Counted from the stretch's first letter, positions 6,933-15,191 are shown. The stretch: DNA of 24,144 nt from Erysipelotrichaceae bacterium (GCA_017511325.1 JAFWKS010000445.1:1-24144), one strand, 5' to 3'. Notes: generated from the sequence alone by a model not told the origin. Translations and numbers: made by a program.

Positions 6933-8060
6933 TTAATTGCTTTGTTGATGATGCAGGCTCTTCATCTCATACATCTTTTCGTCCATCTGTTTCATGAAGC
7001 TGTCGACATCACCCTTGTCCGGTTCAAAATAACTGGAACCATACGAGATCTCCAGTTTGTAAGGAAGATCGTTCTTGCTGTTGAAGTCTTCCAGATTCTT
7101 TTCTACTCTTTGCATGTATTCATCAAGGCCGTTTGGATCAGATGTGGTCTTGGCAATAATAAACTCATCTCCGGCAAAACGGAAGACGCGTTCCTGATTC
7201 CTGCGGCTTTTTAAAAGTATGTCCGTCAGCATCTTCAGTGCCTTGTCTCCTTCCGAATGACCGAAATTATCATTGATACTCTTGAAATGATCGATATCGA
7301 TCATGATGCCCGCTATACTTCGTTTGTTGGAGATCCAGCCCGACATCATGTGATTGAAATACAGACGGTTGTAGACATCGACGAGTGAATCGATATAGGC
7401 CATTTCATTCTGTTGCATCATATAAAGGCCCATCAACCCAAGAGCTGCGGAAAGCCAGGCTAAAGACAATCCGTAAAACATGAACTGCAGACCTGCGCCG
7501 ATGATGATAGGTATAAGGAACATTTTGATGTTTATGAAAGTTCTGGCGCCATTCTCTTTTTCGTAGCGGTGTGTCTCATACATTGCCACAAAACAGTAAT
7601 AGAAGATAATGGCATAGTAGACATAGCTGAACGGTCTTCGTTCATAAACGTTCTGCTCGGTAATGTAGTAGGAGATAGGTATGAAGAAGTTGACGATGTT
7701 CATCGCAAACATGAACATGCCGATCGCGATCTCTTTCTTGTATCTTCTTTTGATCCTGTCGATCTTGCCATACAAGCCAAGGTCCACATAGACCAGAACG
7801 GAAAACGGCAGCAGCAGATTGACAGAATACAGATAGCTGTTGGCAATATAGTTTAGCAAGCGCGAACCAGGGAAGACTTGGCCATCCAAAGTATAGGAAA
7901 AAGCTTCCATAAAACATCCCAGCATGACACCAAAGATCATGAAAGTAAAGATCTTGTCTTCAAGGCTGTGTCTTTGCGTTCTGGATCTCGATACATATAG
8001 AAGCATTATTAAAACAAGGATTCCTGTTCCGTTAGCGACATAGATTGAAAGCAGATCCAT
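6933..8060 (-). CDS. Membrane diguanylate cyclase-like protein (GGDEF domain, AGDEF variant)
   Basis: This is a predicted cyclic-di-GMP synthase or degenerate sensor. The 375-residue product has an N-terminal membrane part (about residues 5-215, some 6-7 hydrophobic helices) and a C-terminal GGDEF domain (about 222-370). Substrate and metal motifs are intact: DIDHFKSINDNFGHSEGD (255-272) and AGDEF (296-300). The first Gly of GGDEF is Ala, a variant reported as active in some cyclases. The inhibitory site that is normally RxxD five residues before GGDEF reads RNQE, so product inhibition may be weak or absent (inference). The start has AGGGGG 5 bases before ATG, and TATAAT at 8094-8089 could be its -10. 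It lies tail-to-tail with rpsD; in B. subtilis a GGDEF gene is also an rpsD neighbour. Confidence 0.88.
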   Translation of the reverse strand: MDLLSIYVANGTGILVLIMLLYVSRSRTQRHSLEDKIFTFMIFGVMLGCFMEAFSYTLDGQVFPGSRLLNYIANSYLYSVNLLLPFSVLVYVDLGLYGKIDRIKRRYKKEIAIGMFMFAMNIVNFFIPISYYITEQNVYERRPFSYVYYAIIFYYCFVAMYETHRYEKENGARTFINIKMFLIPIIIGAGLQFMFYGLSLAWLSAALGLMGLYMMQQNEMAYIDSLVDVYNRLYFNHMMSGWISNKRSIAGIMIDIDHFKSINDNFGHSEGDKALKMLTDILLKSRRNQERVFRFAGDEFIIAKTTSDPNGLDEYMQRVEKNLEDFNSKNDLPYKLEISYGSSYFEPDKGDVDSFMKQMDEKMYEMKSLHHQQSN

Positions 8061-8088
8061 CGTTTCCCCCTGATAGTATTTCCTTTTT

Positions 8089-8094
8089 TATTAT
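8089..8094 (-). promoter_or_regulatory. Candidate -10 box of the GGDEF gene
   Basis: TATAAT lies on the minus strand, which would start transcription about 22 bases before ATG 8060 and leave room for the AGGGGG ribosome binding site. No good -35 is visible. Confidence 0.4.
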
Positions 8095-8149
8095 AAGATG
8101 GTTTTTATATCTTTTTACATTCATGTCACAAAAACATCAGACCTTATCT

Positions 8150-8155
8150 TATAAT
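8150..8155 (+). promoter_or_regulatory. -10 box placing transcription start at the PHP gene ATG
   Basis: TATAAT ends 6 bases before ATG 8162, so the usual start point falls on the A of the ATG. A weak -35 (GTCACA, 4 of 6, 19-base spacer) is the best available. There is no ribosome binding site, so this is a leaderless candidate. Confidence 0.55.
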
Positions 8156-8161
8156 TTGGGT

Positions 8162-8998
8162 ATGCTTGCCGATTATCATGTACACTCTGAATTTTCCGAT
8201 GATTCCGATTACGATATGGAGGAAGTGGTCAAAGACGCCATCGATATAGGTCTCGATGAGATCTGTTTTACCGACCATGTCGACTATGGCATCAAGCTCG
8301 ATCATGGCGTAAAAGGCTCTACACCAAGGCTCGATGAGAACGGCCAGCCACTAAGGAATGTCGACTATCCAGAATATTTCAGAAAGATCTATCTTCTTCA
8401 GGACAAATACAAAGAGCAGATCACGATCAGAAAGGGACTAGAATTCGGAGTCCAGATGTGCAGACTAAAAGAATACCGGGATCTTTTTAACAACTATCCT
8501 ATGGATTTTGTGATCCATTCCAATCATCAGGTCGATGATATCGAGATCTTCCTTCCTGAATTCTTTGAAGGTAAAAGCCAGAAAGAATACAACCGCATCT
8601 ATTATGAAGAGATACTAAGGACCGTCAATGCCTTCAAGGATTATTCAGTGCTTGGGCATCTTGATGCTTTCAACCGCTACGATCCTAAAGGTGCCTGTCC
8701 ATTTGAAGATTTTTCTGATCCGATATACGAGATACTGAAAACAGTCATCGCCGATAACAAAGGCATTGAGCTGAACACTTCTAATGTCAGATACGGCGTG
8801 AAAGATCTTACTCCTTCAAGAGATATTCTAAGGATGTATAAGGAACTGAGTGGTGAGATAATCACGATCGGCTCTGATTCCCACACCAGAAAGCAGCTTG
8901 GCTTCAATATCAGATCTGCGCAGGAAGAACTTAAAAAGCTCGGCTTTGAATACTTCTGCACTTTCAGTGAAATGAAGCCGATCTTCCACAAACTATAA
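8162..8998 (+). CDS. PHP-domain phosphatase, histidinol-phosphatase (HisJ/HisK) family
   Basis: The 278-residue product is a complete PHP-fold metallophosphoesterase. Metal-binding motifs occur in family order: DYHVHSEFSDDS (residues 4-15), FTDHVDY, KGLEFG, IHSNHQVDD, LGHLDAFNRYD and the terminal GSDSHT. Members of this family hydrolyse histidinol phosphate in histidine synthesis, but many homologues outside his operons act on other phosphates, and no his gene is nearby, so the substrate is open. Synteny (hisJ beside ezrA and rpsD in B. subtilis) favours the HisJ name. The frame runs upstream to 8045, but family alignment and the -10 at 8150 put the start at 8162. Its stop codon lies in the T-tract of the convergent gmk terminator. 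Confidence 0.88.
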   Translation: MLADYHVHSEFSDDSDYDMEEVVKDAIDIGLDEICFTDHVDYGIKLDHGVKGSTPRLDENGQPLRNVDYPEYFRKIYLLQDKYKEQITIRKGLEFGVQMCRLKEYRDLFNNYPMDFVIHSNHQVDDIEIFLPEFFEGKSQKEYNRIYYEEILRTVNAFKDYSVLGHLDAFNRYDPKGACPFEDFSDPIYEILKTVIADNKGIELNTSNVRYGVKDLTPSRDILRMYKELSGEIITIGSDSHTRKQLGFNIRSAQEELKKLGFEYFCTFSEMKPIFHKL

Positions 8999-9026
8999 AA
9001 AAGATGAACTAGTTTTTACTGTTCAT
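8997..9026 (-). terminator. Intrinsic terminator of gmk, overlapping its own stop codon
   Basis: On the minus strand ATGAACAGT/ACTAGTTCAT pairs as 9 bp with one bulged base and loop AAAA (9026-9004), followed by C and six T (9002-8997). The stem contains the last five codons and the TAG of gmk; the T-tract overlaps the stop of the PHP gene. Confidence 0.75.
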
Positions 9027-9581
9027 TTCATCCAATATTATCTGTCTTACTTCCTGAATGGTCTTCTGCAGATCGTCGTTACAGACGACATGTTCATAGA
9101 AGCCCATTTCTTTCATTTCCTTCTTGGCTTTGGAGATCCTCTTCATGATCGTCTCCTCATCTTCGGAACTTCTCTCTCTGAGTCTTCGTTCCAGCTCTTC
9201 GATCGAAGGCGGAACGATATAGATGCTCAAGGCATCCGGACATTTTTCCAGAACCTGTTTGGCACCTCTGATCTCAATCTCCAGAATGACGTTTTTGCCC
9301 TGCTCGCGCATCTTCTCAACGTATTCCTTAGGTGTGCCATAGTCATTACCGACGAAACGGGCGTGTTCAAGCAGTTCACCGTTTTTCACTGCCTCCAGAA
9401 ACCTCTTCTTATCCACAAAGAAATAATTGACTCCATCTACCTCGCCTTCTCTTGGTTGTCTGGTTGTCATCGATACTGAATAAGCCAGGTTGAGATCTTC
9501 CATAGGCATGAGTTCATTCAAAATAGTGCCCTTGCCTACTCCACTCACTCCACTGTATACGATTAGTAATCCCTTTTTCAT
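9009..9581 (-). CDS. gmk: Guanylate kinase
   Basis: Guanylate kinase phosphorylates GMP to GDP with ATP, an essential nucleotide step in the cytosol. The 190-residue product has the P-loop GVSGVGKGT (11-19), the GMP-binding segment SVSMTTRQPREGEVDGVNYFF (about 36-56), EIEIRGAKQV, and the lid region RLRERSSEDEETI. Length is typical (about 190-210). The start codon has no ribosome binding site. Only 30 bases, almost all A or T, separate it from the divergent rlmA start, so both transcripts must have very short leaders. It is monocistronic with its own terminator. Confidence 0.97.
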   Translation of the reverse strand: MKKGLLIVYSGVSGVGKGTILNELMPMEDLNLAYSVSMTTRQPREGEVDGVNYFFVDKKRFLEAVKNGELLEHARFVGNDYGTPKEYVEKMREQGKNVILEIEIRGAKQVLEKCPDALSIYIVPPSIEELERRLRERSSEDEETIMKRISKAKKEMKEMGFYEHVVCNDDLQKTIQEVRQIILDEMNSKN

Positions 9582-9605
9582 AATTTATTAAGTTTATTTT
9601 ACAAT
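9577..9605 (+). promoter_or_regulatory. Promoter of rlmA within a 30-base divergent spacer
   Basis: TTCATA (9577-9582, 4 of 6 to consensus), a 17-base spacer and TACAAT (9600-9605) place the transcription start on the A of ATG 9612. The -35 overlaps the gmk start codon. The opposite-strand gmk promoter must share the same DNA; its -10 is not clear (CTTAAT or TAAACT are candidates). Confidence 0.55.
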
Positions 9606-9611
9606 AATAAT

Positions 9612-10397
9612 ATGGAAATTGCGTGTCCAGTTTGTAAAAAACCGTTACATAAAGAAGCAGGCTGTTATAAATGCGAAAACAGACACAGTTTTGACATAGC
9701 CAAGGAAGGATATCTTAATCTGAATCTCAGGAACTCTAAGAACACCGGCGATAATCCCGACATGATAAAGGCGCGCAAGAACTTCCTGGAAAAAGGCTAT
9801 TATGATTTCCTGAAAGATAAGGTCAATGAGCTTCTAAATGAAGAGGAGACTCTGCTCGATCTGGCATGCGGTGAAGGCTACTACACCATGGATTTCAAAT
9901 GTAAAGACAAGGTCGGCATCGATCTGTCCAAATCCGGACTAAAGATCGCATCCAAAAACGACAAGGGCACATTATATATCCTGAGTTCGATCTTCCGCTG
10001 CCCTTTATCTGATGAAAGTGTCGATAAGGTCATAACCATTTTTGCCCCGATCGCCAAAGATGAGATAAAAAGGATCCTGAAGAAAGATGGAACCTTCATT
10101 CTGGTCAAACCTGATGTACGGCATCTTTTTGAACTCAAGCAGGCTCTTTATGATGAGCCATATCTTAATGAAGTTGAAGACATTCCGATCGAAGGCATGC
10201 ATATTGAAAAGCACATTCCTGTTTCCGATAAGGCTCTGCTAAGCAAAGAAGATCTTCATAATCTCTTCATGATGACGCCCTACTACAACACTACTTCGCA
10301 AAACGATAAGCAGAAACTTGAAGTGATAGATAAACTTGAAGTAGGTTTCTGTTTTGTGATCGACCTCTACAGATTCGATCAGCAGCTTTCCGTATAA
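9612..10397 (+). CDS. rlmA: 23S rRNA (guanine-N1)-methyltransferase RlmA family
   Basis: This SAM-dependent enzyme methylates N1 of a guanine in helix 35 of 23S rRNA (G745 in E. coli; G748 for the Gram-positive RlmA(II) type). The 261-residue product has an N-terminal zinc site C5xxC8, C18xxC21xxxH25, the family signature DIAKEGYLNL (28-37), KARKNFL, SAM motif I LDLACGEGYY (82-91) and the late motif LFMMTPYYN. Alignment by eye with E. coli RlmA is good along its length. The start lacks a ribosome binding site; the -10 TACAAT ends 6 bases before ATG. The hybrid kinase starts 37 bases downstream on the same strand and may be co-transcribed. Confidence 0.92.
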   Translation: MEIACPVCKKPLHKEAGCYKCENRHSFDIAKEGYLNLNLRNSKNTGDNPDMIKARKNFLEKGYYDFLKDKVNELLNEEETLLDLACGEGYYTMDFKCKDKVGIDLSKSGLKIASKNDKGTLYILSSIFRCPLSDESVDKVITIFAPIAKDEIKRILKKDGTFILVKPDVRHLFELKQALYDEPYLNEVEDIPIEGMHIEKHIPVSDKALLSKEDLHNLFMMTPYYNTTSQNDKQKLEVIDKLEVGFCFVIDLYRFDQQLSV

Positions 10398-10434
10398 GCA
10401 GCATGAAATGCAGGGATATCCAAAGGTTAATGTT

Positions 10435-12477
10435 ATGTCAGATAACGGTTTCGATCTAAACGAAATGACGCTTTCGGTCATTGATGAATTCGGCAGACAT
10501 ATGCCCGGAGGTTTTTTCATCTACCGTTCTGAAGGAGATGGAGAACTGATCTATGCCAACAAGCCGGTCTTTTCGATCTTTGGCTGCAGGGATCTGGAAG
10601 AATTCAAGGAACTCACCAGCTACACTTTCAAAGGAATGGTCCATCCGGAAGATTATGACAGGATCAGCTCTTCGATCAGTGATCAGATAGAAAACAGTGA
10701 TGATCACATGGACTATGCGGAGTATCGGATCATCCGCAAGGATAAGGCGATCCGCTGGGTCGATGATTATGGCCATTATCTTAATACCGCCACTTATGGC
10801 GGCGTATATACGGTCTTTATTTCCGATATTACGGAAAAGCACGAACAGATAGAGTCAAACATCGCATCGCAGATGGCAACGATCGAAGCGCTCAACGAAA
10901 CTTTAAAGAAGGTCCATATTGAACACATCACCTTCTCCAAAGTCGCCCAGGCTTTGGCCGGTGACTATTTCAGCATCTACGTCGTCGACCCTGAAACAGA
11001 CAACTTTGTTCGCTACAGTGCCACAAAAGAATATGACAGACTTGGTCTGCAGAAAAGCGGTGAAGACTTCTTCACTATGATGAGGAAAAATCTGGAAAAA
11101 CTGATTCATCAGGATGACCGTGCCCGTTTCATGAACATCTTTACCAAGGAAAAGGTCCTCTCCATCATGAAAAGAGACGGCAGCTTCACGACCAAGTTCA
11201 GACTGCTGATGGATGAAGGGCCGACCTACGTTTCCATGAAGGCGACTCTGCTGGTAGATGGGAACGGCAGCCATCTGATCATCGGTACCAACAACATCGA
11301 TGCGCAAATGAAGCGTGAACAGGAATTCCAGCAGAAGATGAGTGATGCACGCAACAAGGCCAAAAACGATTTTCTGGCCAATATGTCTCACGACATCAGG
11401 ACACCGATGAATGCGATCGTCGGTTACACCAATATCGCCAATGCCAACCTTGATGATCACGAGCTGGTGAGAGATTCTTTGGCCAAGATCGGTTCTTCAT
11501 CGCACTTCCTGCTTTCCTTGATCAATGACGTACTGGATATGTCCAAGATCGAAAGCGGCATGATGCAGCTCAACGAAGGGCTTTGTGATCTTGATAAGAT
11601 CTTTAACCGGATAGAGGATATCACTTCGCTGCAGGCCAGAAAGAAAAATCTCAATACGTGCTACAACAAGGACAATGTCGTACACACCCACGTACTTGCC
11701 GATGAACTAAGGATCGAACAGATCCTGATCAACATCGTCAACAACGCGATCAAGTATACTCCGGAAGGAAAGGATGTTGAACTCAGGGCTGAGGAACTCG
11801 GGCCTGTTGGAGGAGAAAGAAACAGATACCGTTTCACGATCAGCGATACGGGTATCGGGATCTCTGAAGACTATCTGCCGCACATCTTTGACAGTTTCAC
11901 CAGGGAGCAGAACACGACGATCAACCGAATTCAGGGTACCGGACTTGGCCTGGCAATAACCGCCAGAGTTGTCGAACAGATGGGTGGCAGGATCGAGGTT
12001 GAAAGCAAACTCAACGAAGGATCGGCCTTCACCGTAACGCTTGACCTCAAATCGACTAGTCTTGAAGAAAAGGATACTGAAGAGATCCAGGAACTCAACA
12101 TCGAAGGACACAAGGTACTGCTTGTGGAGGATAACGACATCAATGCGGAGATCGCCATGATGATGCTGAAGCAGAATGGCATTGAAATCGACAGAGCGGA
12201 AAATGGTCTCGCTGGTTTGGAGATGGTAAGAGAAAACCACTATGCCGCTGTTCTGATGGACATTCAGATGCCGGTCATGAACGGCTATGAGACCAGCAGA
12301 GCCATCAGGCAGCTGGATGGCGAATACTTTAGAAAGCTGCCGATCATCGCCATCAGTGCCAATGCATATGACGACGATGTCAAGCAGTGTCTTGAAGCAG
12401 GCATGAACGATCATATCGCCAAACCGTTCAATCCCGATGATCTGATGAGGCTTTTGCACAGATATATAAACGAATAG
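10435..12477 (+). CDS. Cytosolic PAS-type hybrid sensor histidine kinase with receiver domain
   Basis: The 680-residue product has no transmembrane segment. In order it shows a PAS domain with PAC-like end (about 15-135, ending DITEKH), a second PAS-like region (about 170-295), a HisKA dimerisation domain with phospho-acceptor H319 (MSHDIRTPMNA), an HATPase domain (N-box NNAIKYTPEG 436-445, G1 DTGIG 471-475, G2 GTGLGL 501-506) and a receiver domain (about 560-678) with D609 (LMDIQMPVMNG) and K663. It should autophosphorylate and pass phosphate to its own receiver; no HPt or separate regulator lies nearby, so the output is unknown. The frame opens at 10408, but AAAGG 8 bases before ATG 10435 decides the start. 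Signal unknown; a soluble sensor suggests a cytoplasmic cue. Confidence 0.93.
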   Translation: MSDNGFDLNEMTLSVIDEFGRHMPGGFFIYRSEGDGELIYANKPVFSIFGCRDLEEFKELTSYTFKGMVHPEDYDRISSSISDQIENSDDHMDYAEYRIIRKDKAIRWVDDYGHYLNTATYGGVYTVFISDITEKHEQIESNIASQMATIEALNETLKKVHIEHITFSKVAQALAGDYFSIYVVDPETDNFVRYSATKEYDRLGLQKSGEDFFTMMRKNLEKLIHQDDRARFMNIFTKEKVLSIMKRDGSFTTKFRLLMDEGPTYVSMKATLLVDGNGSHLIIGTNNIDAQMKREQEFQQKMSDARNKAKNDFLANMSHDIRTPMNAIVGYTNIANANLDDHELVRDSLAKIGSSSHFLLSLINDVLDMSKIESGMMQLNEGLCDLDKIFNRIEDITSLQARKKNLNTCYNKDNVVHTHVLADELRIEQILINIVNNAIKYTPEGKDVELRAEELGPVGGERNRYRFTISDTGIGISEDYLPHIFDSFTREQNTTINRIQGTGLGLAITARVVEQMGGRIEVESKLNEGSAFTVTLDLKSTSLEEKDTEEIQELNIEGHKVLLVEDNDINAEIAMMMLKQNGIEIDRAENGLAGLEMVRENHYAAVLMDIQMPVMNGYETSRAIRQLDGEYFRKLPIIAISANAYDDDVKQCLEAGMNDHIAKPFNPDDLMRLLHRYINE

Positions 12478-12489
12478 AAAAAAGCAATC

Positions 12490-12520
12490 AAAAAAGAAGA
12501 ATCGAGATTCTTCTTTTTTT
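12490..12520. terminator. Bidirectional terminator between the hybrid kinase and the SDR gene
   Basis: A near-perfect palindrome, AAAAAAGAAGAATC/GATTCTTCTTTTTT (12490-12503 with 12506-12519), has A and T runs at both ends. It serves the plus-strand kinase and the minus-strand six-gene operon. Confidence 0.88.
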
Positions 12521-12538
12521 CAATCCGTAACCGTTTTT

Positions 12539-13327
12539 TTAACCGTTCCTTTTCTTCTTTGTTTTTGACTGCAGAAATCCTACAGCTCTGGCACACAGTT
12601 CCAGAGGCAGGTGTCTGGCAACATTTATCAGGATCTTGTACTGGATGCCATCTATTGCATACGGCTTGTTGCTGGTAAACAGCTGATAGCCTGTCTTTGC
12701 AGCATCGGAAGCTTTTCTGGCAAAGATGTTGTCATAGATGCTGGCAGTCTCACCGTTTGCGACTTTCCAGAAATCAGATCTGGTCGGTGCCGGACAGAGG
12801 ACTGAGACCTTGATGTTGTCATTGCGCAGTTCTTCTCTTAAGGCCATTGAGAAAGACATGACGAAGGCTTTGGTCGCATAGTAGACAGCCATGTATGGAC
12901 CAGGGATCAAAGAAGCGACAGAGCCTGTGTTGATCACATGGCCATAGCCGGCATTCTTCATATCCTTGATAAAGTAATATGTCAAAGCGACCAGAGCTTT
13001 ATTGTTGAGTTCGATCATGCCTAAGGCCTTTTCAAGATCGCTGTCGATGAAGTTTCCATAATCTCCGTATCCGGCATTGTTGATAAGTACCGATACATCA
13101 TAATCTTTTTCTTTGCAGTAATCATAGACGGCTTTAGGATCGGCACTCAGATCACACGCAAAACAGTCGATATTGACTTTATATTGTTCTATAAACTCAT
13201 TTTTTATCTCTTCAAGCAGTTTTTCTCTTCTTGCCACCAGGACAAGGTTATAGCCGCGGCAGGCAAACTCTCTGGCAAATTCCTTGCCGATGCCTGAAGA
13301 GGCACCCGTAATCAGTATAACGTTCAT
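12539..13327 (-). CDS. Short-chain dehydrogenase/reductase (classical SDR)
   Basis: The 262-residue product is an NAD(P)-dependent oxidoreductase of the classical SDR fold: cofactor motif TGASSGIG (7-14), NNAGYG, catalytic Tyr and Lys in YYATK, and the VLCPAPTRSDF segment after the active site. An arginine after the second strand (ARREKLL) suggests NADP(H) preference (inference). Substrate unknown; it resembles the DltE/YqjQ-like broad group. The start overlaps the whiA stop by one base (TAATG), so it is the last gene of the uvrB operon. The C-terminus is strongly basic (KTKKKRNG). Confidence 0.9.
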   Translation of the reverse strand: MNVILITGASSGIGKEFAREFACRGYNLVLVARREKLLEEIKNEFIEQYKVNIDCFACDLSADPKAVYDYCKEKDYDVSVLINNAGYGDYGNFIDSDLEKALGMIELNNKALVALTYYFIKDMKNAGYGHVINTGSVASLIPGPYMAVYYATKAFVMSFSMALREELRNDNIKVSVLCPAPTRSDFWKVANGETASIYDNIFARKASDAAKTGYQLFTSNKPYAIDGIQYKILINVARHLPLELCARAVGFLQSKTKKKRNG

Positions 13328-14265
13328 TATTCTTCCTCCAATGTTTCCGCTATATTCTCAAGTTTATTGAGACGGTGTTTCATTCCTGATTTGGATACTA
13401 CTTCACCGTATGCTTTCTGATAGTATTCACACAGTTCCAGCAATGAGGCTTCAGGATATCTGATCCTGATATCCGCCACATTTCTGAGCTTTTCCGGCAT
13501 TTTGGAAAACTTGCCTTTCTCAATTATCCGATTGATAAAGGAGATCTGTCTTTCACCGGCTCTGATGATCTTCTCTTCATTGGCGATCTCGCAGTTGTCG
13601 ATCCTGCTGATCGAATTCTTCAGATCCCTGCCGATCCTTTCATCTTCAAAGCGCATCATCGCATCATGAGCACCGATCAGTGCCAGGAAATCCGAAATGT
13701 AATCAGCTTTCTTGAGATAGACGATATATCTGGTCCTTCTTTTGACGATCTTGCCCTGCATGTCAAAGCGGGAAATAAGCTTGACGATGAAGTTCGCATA
13801 GTCGATCTTTGCCAGGGAGATCTCCAGATGATAGTTGGGATTCTGCGGGTCGTTGCAGGACCCGTAAGCCAGAAAGGCTCCGGCCAGATAATTGGATGCA
13901 CAGCAGCTGCGGCTTACGATCTCGTAGCCGGGATGAGACTGGATGCTGCCCTGATTCATCAGTTTCAGATCTTCCAGAATCTCGCGGGCATTCTGTTTTA
14001 TTTCGACTGTATAGACATTGTTTTTCTTGAGGTTGGTCTTTTTGCCTATGATCAGTTCTGTATCGACATCATAGAGCTCCTTCAGTAAAAAAATGATCCT
14101 CTTGGAAGTGGTCGGACTCTCGCTTCTGATCAACAGGCCGAGGTTTCTGTTGGAGATCGTTAGTGAACCGGTAAACTGGATCAGGGCACTGAGCTGAGCC
14201 TTCTGACAATGCTTATCCAGCCTGCTGTTGGCGATCTCCTGTTTTATTTCCGTTGTGAATGACAT
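13327..14265 (-). CDS. whiA: WhiA family DNA-binding protein
   Basis: WhiA is a conserved Gram-positive protein: a sporulation regulator in Streptomyces, and in B. subtilis a DNA-binding factor affecting division and chromosome segregation. The 312-residue product has the LAGLIDADG-like N-terminal part (YLAGAFLAYGSCNDP and the preceding RSCCASN, about residues 115-145) and a C-terminal helix-turn-helix (RYPEASLLELCEYYQ...SKSGMKHRLNKL, about 270-305). Length is typical. The start overlaps the yvcK stop by one base (TAATG). Position after rapZ and yvcK is the standard Firmicutes order; no crh gene follows, unlike B. subtilis. Confidence 0.96.
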   Translation of the reverse strand: MSFTTEIKQEIANSRLDKHCQKAQLSALIQFTGSLTISNRNLGLLIRSESPTTSKRIIFLLKELYDVDTELIIGKKTNLKKNNVYTVEIKQNAREILEDLKLMNQGSIQSHPGYEIVSRSCCASNYLAGAFLAYGSCNDPQNPNYHLEISLAKIDYANFIVKLISRFDMQGKIVKRRTRYIVYLKKADYISDFLALIGAHDAMMRFEDERIGRDLKNSISRIDNCEIANEEKIIRAGERQISFINRIIEKGKFSKMPEKLRNVADIRIRYPEASLLELCEYYQKAYGEVVSKSGMKHRLNKLENIAETLEEE

Positions 14266-15191
14266 TAAAGGATCTTCTCCAGCGCTTCTTTAATCCTGAT
14301 CGGATCGTGTCTTACCAGACCGTTGTCGAATCTGAGTAAAGGCAATTTTATGACTTCCAGCCCGCAATCCCCGTTATCGACGACTTCGATCGAATTGTGC
14401 TGTGAATAACGATAAAGGATCTCGTCAGGGATCTTGTCGTTATGCATGATGACTTTATCGACATCAGTATGATGCTTATGGAAGGCCTCAAGATGTGCCA
14501 GCAGATCATAGTTGTAAGTCTCGTTGGACTGGGTCATGCAGTTGGCGATGTAGACCTTGCTGGCCCTGGAATTTCTCAAAGCCTGATTTATGCCTGGAAT
14601 GATCGTGTTTGGAAGGATGGATGTATAAAGCGAGCCGATACCGTAAACGATCAGATCAGCCTTTTTAATTGCTTCGATAGCTTCGATGTTGGCTTTAACA
14701 TCGACATCATAAAAAACTTTTTCGATATTGTGGATGAGACTTGGAATGTTGGCCTCGCCTTTGACGATCGTATCATCATCCATGATCGCGAACAGGGTCA
14801 CATTCTGCAAAGTTGAAGGGATGATGTTTCCTCTTACCTTAAGCATCTGTGAGGTTATCCTGATGGCTTCATCAAAAGAACCGGTCATCTCGGTCAAGGC
14901 AGTCAGTATGAGATTGCCTAAAGAATGGCCGGCAATATCCATGTTGTCCTCGCCTTCAAAACGGTAGTTCATCAGTTCATGAAGCAAAGGTTCACTGTCA
15001 GACAAAGACAAAAGGACATTCCTGACATCGCCCATCGCCGGGATCGTGTAGCGTCTTCTGAGTCTGCCGGTCGAACCGCCGTCATCCGCGACCGTCACGA
15101 TAGCGGAAATGGAAATATCGTCAATATCTCTTATACCTTTAAGGATAGCTGAAAGACCATGACCTCCGCCGATCACTACGACGTTTTTCAT
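14265..15191 (-). CDS. yvcK: YvcK/CofD-like gluconeogenesis factor
   Basis: YvcK is required in B. subtilis for growth on gluconeogenic carbon sources and affects cell shape; it binds UDP-sugars. The 308-residue product starts MKNVVVIGGGHGLS, with VTVADDGGSTGRLR and PAMGDVRNVLLSLSD following, the family's nucleotide-sugar-binding motifs, and GHSLGNLILTAL. The frame is open upstream to 15218, but the GGAG six bases before ATG 15191, the ATGA overlap with rapZ and alignment with the family support 15191. Translation is likely coupled to rapZ. Confidence 0.95.
   Translation of the reverse strand: MKNVVVIGGGHGLSAILKGIRDIDDISISAIVTVADDGGSTGRLRRRYTIPAMGDVRNVLLSLSDSEPLLHELMNYRFEGEDNMDIAGHSLGNLILTALTEMTGSFDEAIRITSQMLKVRGNIIPSTLQNVTLFAIMDDDTIVKGEANIPSLIHNIEKVFYDVDVKANIEAIEAIKKADLIVYGIGSLYTSILPNTIIPGINQALRNSRASKVYIANCMTQSNETYNYDLLAHLEAFHKHHTDVDKVIMHNDKIPDEILYRYSQHNSIEVVDNGDCGLEVIKLPLLRFDNGLVRHDPIRIKEALEKIL

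Noticed and set aside
8045..8161. 39-codon N-terminal extension of the PHP phosphatase
   Set aside because: It overlaps the divergent GGDEF start, is unlike the family, and includes the -10 at 8150.
11707..12459. 250-codon minus-strand open frame opposite the hybrid kinase
   Set aside because: The plus strand encodes intact HATPase and receiver motifs here; the reverse frame is low-complexity and family-less.
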